Assembly: GCA_934661715.1 (NCBI GenBank)
Contig: CAKUJL010000095.1
Coordinates: 1-6,202, forward strand
Length of the DNA: 6,202 nt
Direction: 5' to 3'
Source of the DNA: an uncultured Oscillospiraceae bacterium
GTDB taxonomy: Bacteria > Bacillota > Clostridia > Oscillospirales > Oscillospiraceae
This document shows positions 6,006 through 6,202 of the stretch, in pieces; position 1 is the stretch's first letter; every line of letters begins with the position of its first letter. Both the position numbers and the translations under genes were made by a program. The notes under the pieces are model-generated. The model saw only the letters and a program-made list of their open reading frames with translations, did not search any database and was not told the origin of the DNA.

Positions 6006-6202
6006 AATATTGAATTTTGCGATGACGAACCGAGCAGGACAAACGCGGCCAGAGCGAGAAGGGGACAGTGCAAGCCCTTCGGCAGTGCAGGTCTTGCAGC
6101 CAGTTCTGAGCATCCGGAGGAGGACTCCGGCGGGCGCTCCCGATATTGAGCAGCTAAGATGCGATTTTTCGCAATTAGGGTGGTACCGCGATCAACCTCG
6201 CC
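6006..6202 (+). ncRNA. T-box riboswitch leader, probable alanine specificity (cut by window end)
   Basis: The T-box core AGGGTGGTACCGCG (6177-6190) matches the consensus AGGGTGGNACCGCG exactly. T-box leaders bind a tRNA through an anticodon-reading specifier and a UGGN bulge that senses the free acceptor end, switching between antitermination and termination. My hand fold of Stem I pairs GATG (6021-6024) with CATC (6111-6114) and GAAC (6027-6030) with GTTC (6103-6106), with a kink-turn-like AC/TGAG loop between. Above lies the specifier loop, closed by GGAC (6037-6040) with GTCT (6091-6094). The distal arm has AGAGCGAG (6051-6058) and a loop CAGTGCAAG (6066-6074) closed by AAGGG/CCCTT. The triplet before the conserved A6102 is GCC (6099-6101), an alanine codon. 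Bulge TGGT pairs with ACCA, and the A discriminator suits tRNA-Ala. Further hairpins lie at 6114-6130 and 6160-6173. The terminator and regulated gene, probably alaS, are beyond the edge. Confidence 0.93.

Noticed and set aside
5434..6042. Minus-strand reading frame entering the T-box leader
   Set aside because: It is antisense to trhP and to the promoter and leader region, with no recognisable domain.

Overview
The window looks like a chromosomal segment of a GC-rich, spore-forming Clostridia species, probably an Oscillospirales-type gut Firmicute. This is an inference from gene content and signals: strong GGAGG-type ribosome binding sites, sigma-A promoters, a T-box leader, a TagA/TarA-family transferase, the mltG-trhP neighbourhood known from Bacillus subtilis (yrrL...yrrO, close to alaS), and a short palindromic intergenic repeat of a type I recall from such genomes. 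No species can be assigned from sequence alone.

Layout. Positions 1-196 hold no gene. They contain a 109-bp element (30-138) bounded by 18-bp inverted repeats (17/18 identical), each end itself a hairpin, followed by a strong hairpin terminator that can work in both directions (165-196). Positions 197-1045 on the minus strand encode a cysteine-rich conserved protein of unknown function (20 Cys in 282 residues). It has a good RBS and a possible sporulation-type (sigma-E/sigma-K-like) promoter. A 160-bp divergent intergenic region (1046-1205) then carries a convincing extended -10 sigma-A promoter for a rightward operon.

The operon (1206-5943) has five tightly packed genes: a TagA/WecG/CpsF-family glycosyltransferase, a thymidylate-kinase-like nucleotide kinase with eukaryal-type motifs, a DJ-1/PfpI-family protein, the endolytic murein transglycosylase MltG with long acidic extensions, and a U32-family protein that is most likely the tRNA U34 hydroxylase TrhP. 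Gaps are 5, 2 and 14 nt, then an 11-bp overlap, so translational coupling is likely. The set mixes envelope work (wall polymer linkage, glycan strand release) with nucleotide and tRNA maintenance. Such mixing is common in housekeeping operons and does not by itself imply one pathway. A hairpin plus U-tract that encloses the trhP stop codon probably ends the operon.

Positions 5972-6202 start a new unit: a sigma-A promoter and a T-box riboswitch cut by the window end. By my hand fold its specifier is GCC (alanine) and its tRNA-end-binding bulge is UGGU, which suits tRNA-Ala. The gene beyond the edge is therefore predicted to be alaS or another alanine-related gene.

I do not see a clearly new multi-gene system. 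The least explained item is the cysteine-rich protein with its sporulation-like promoter.
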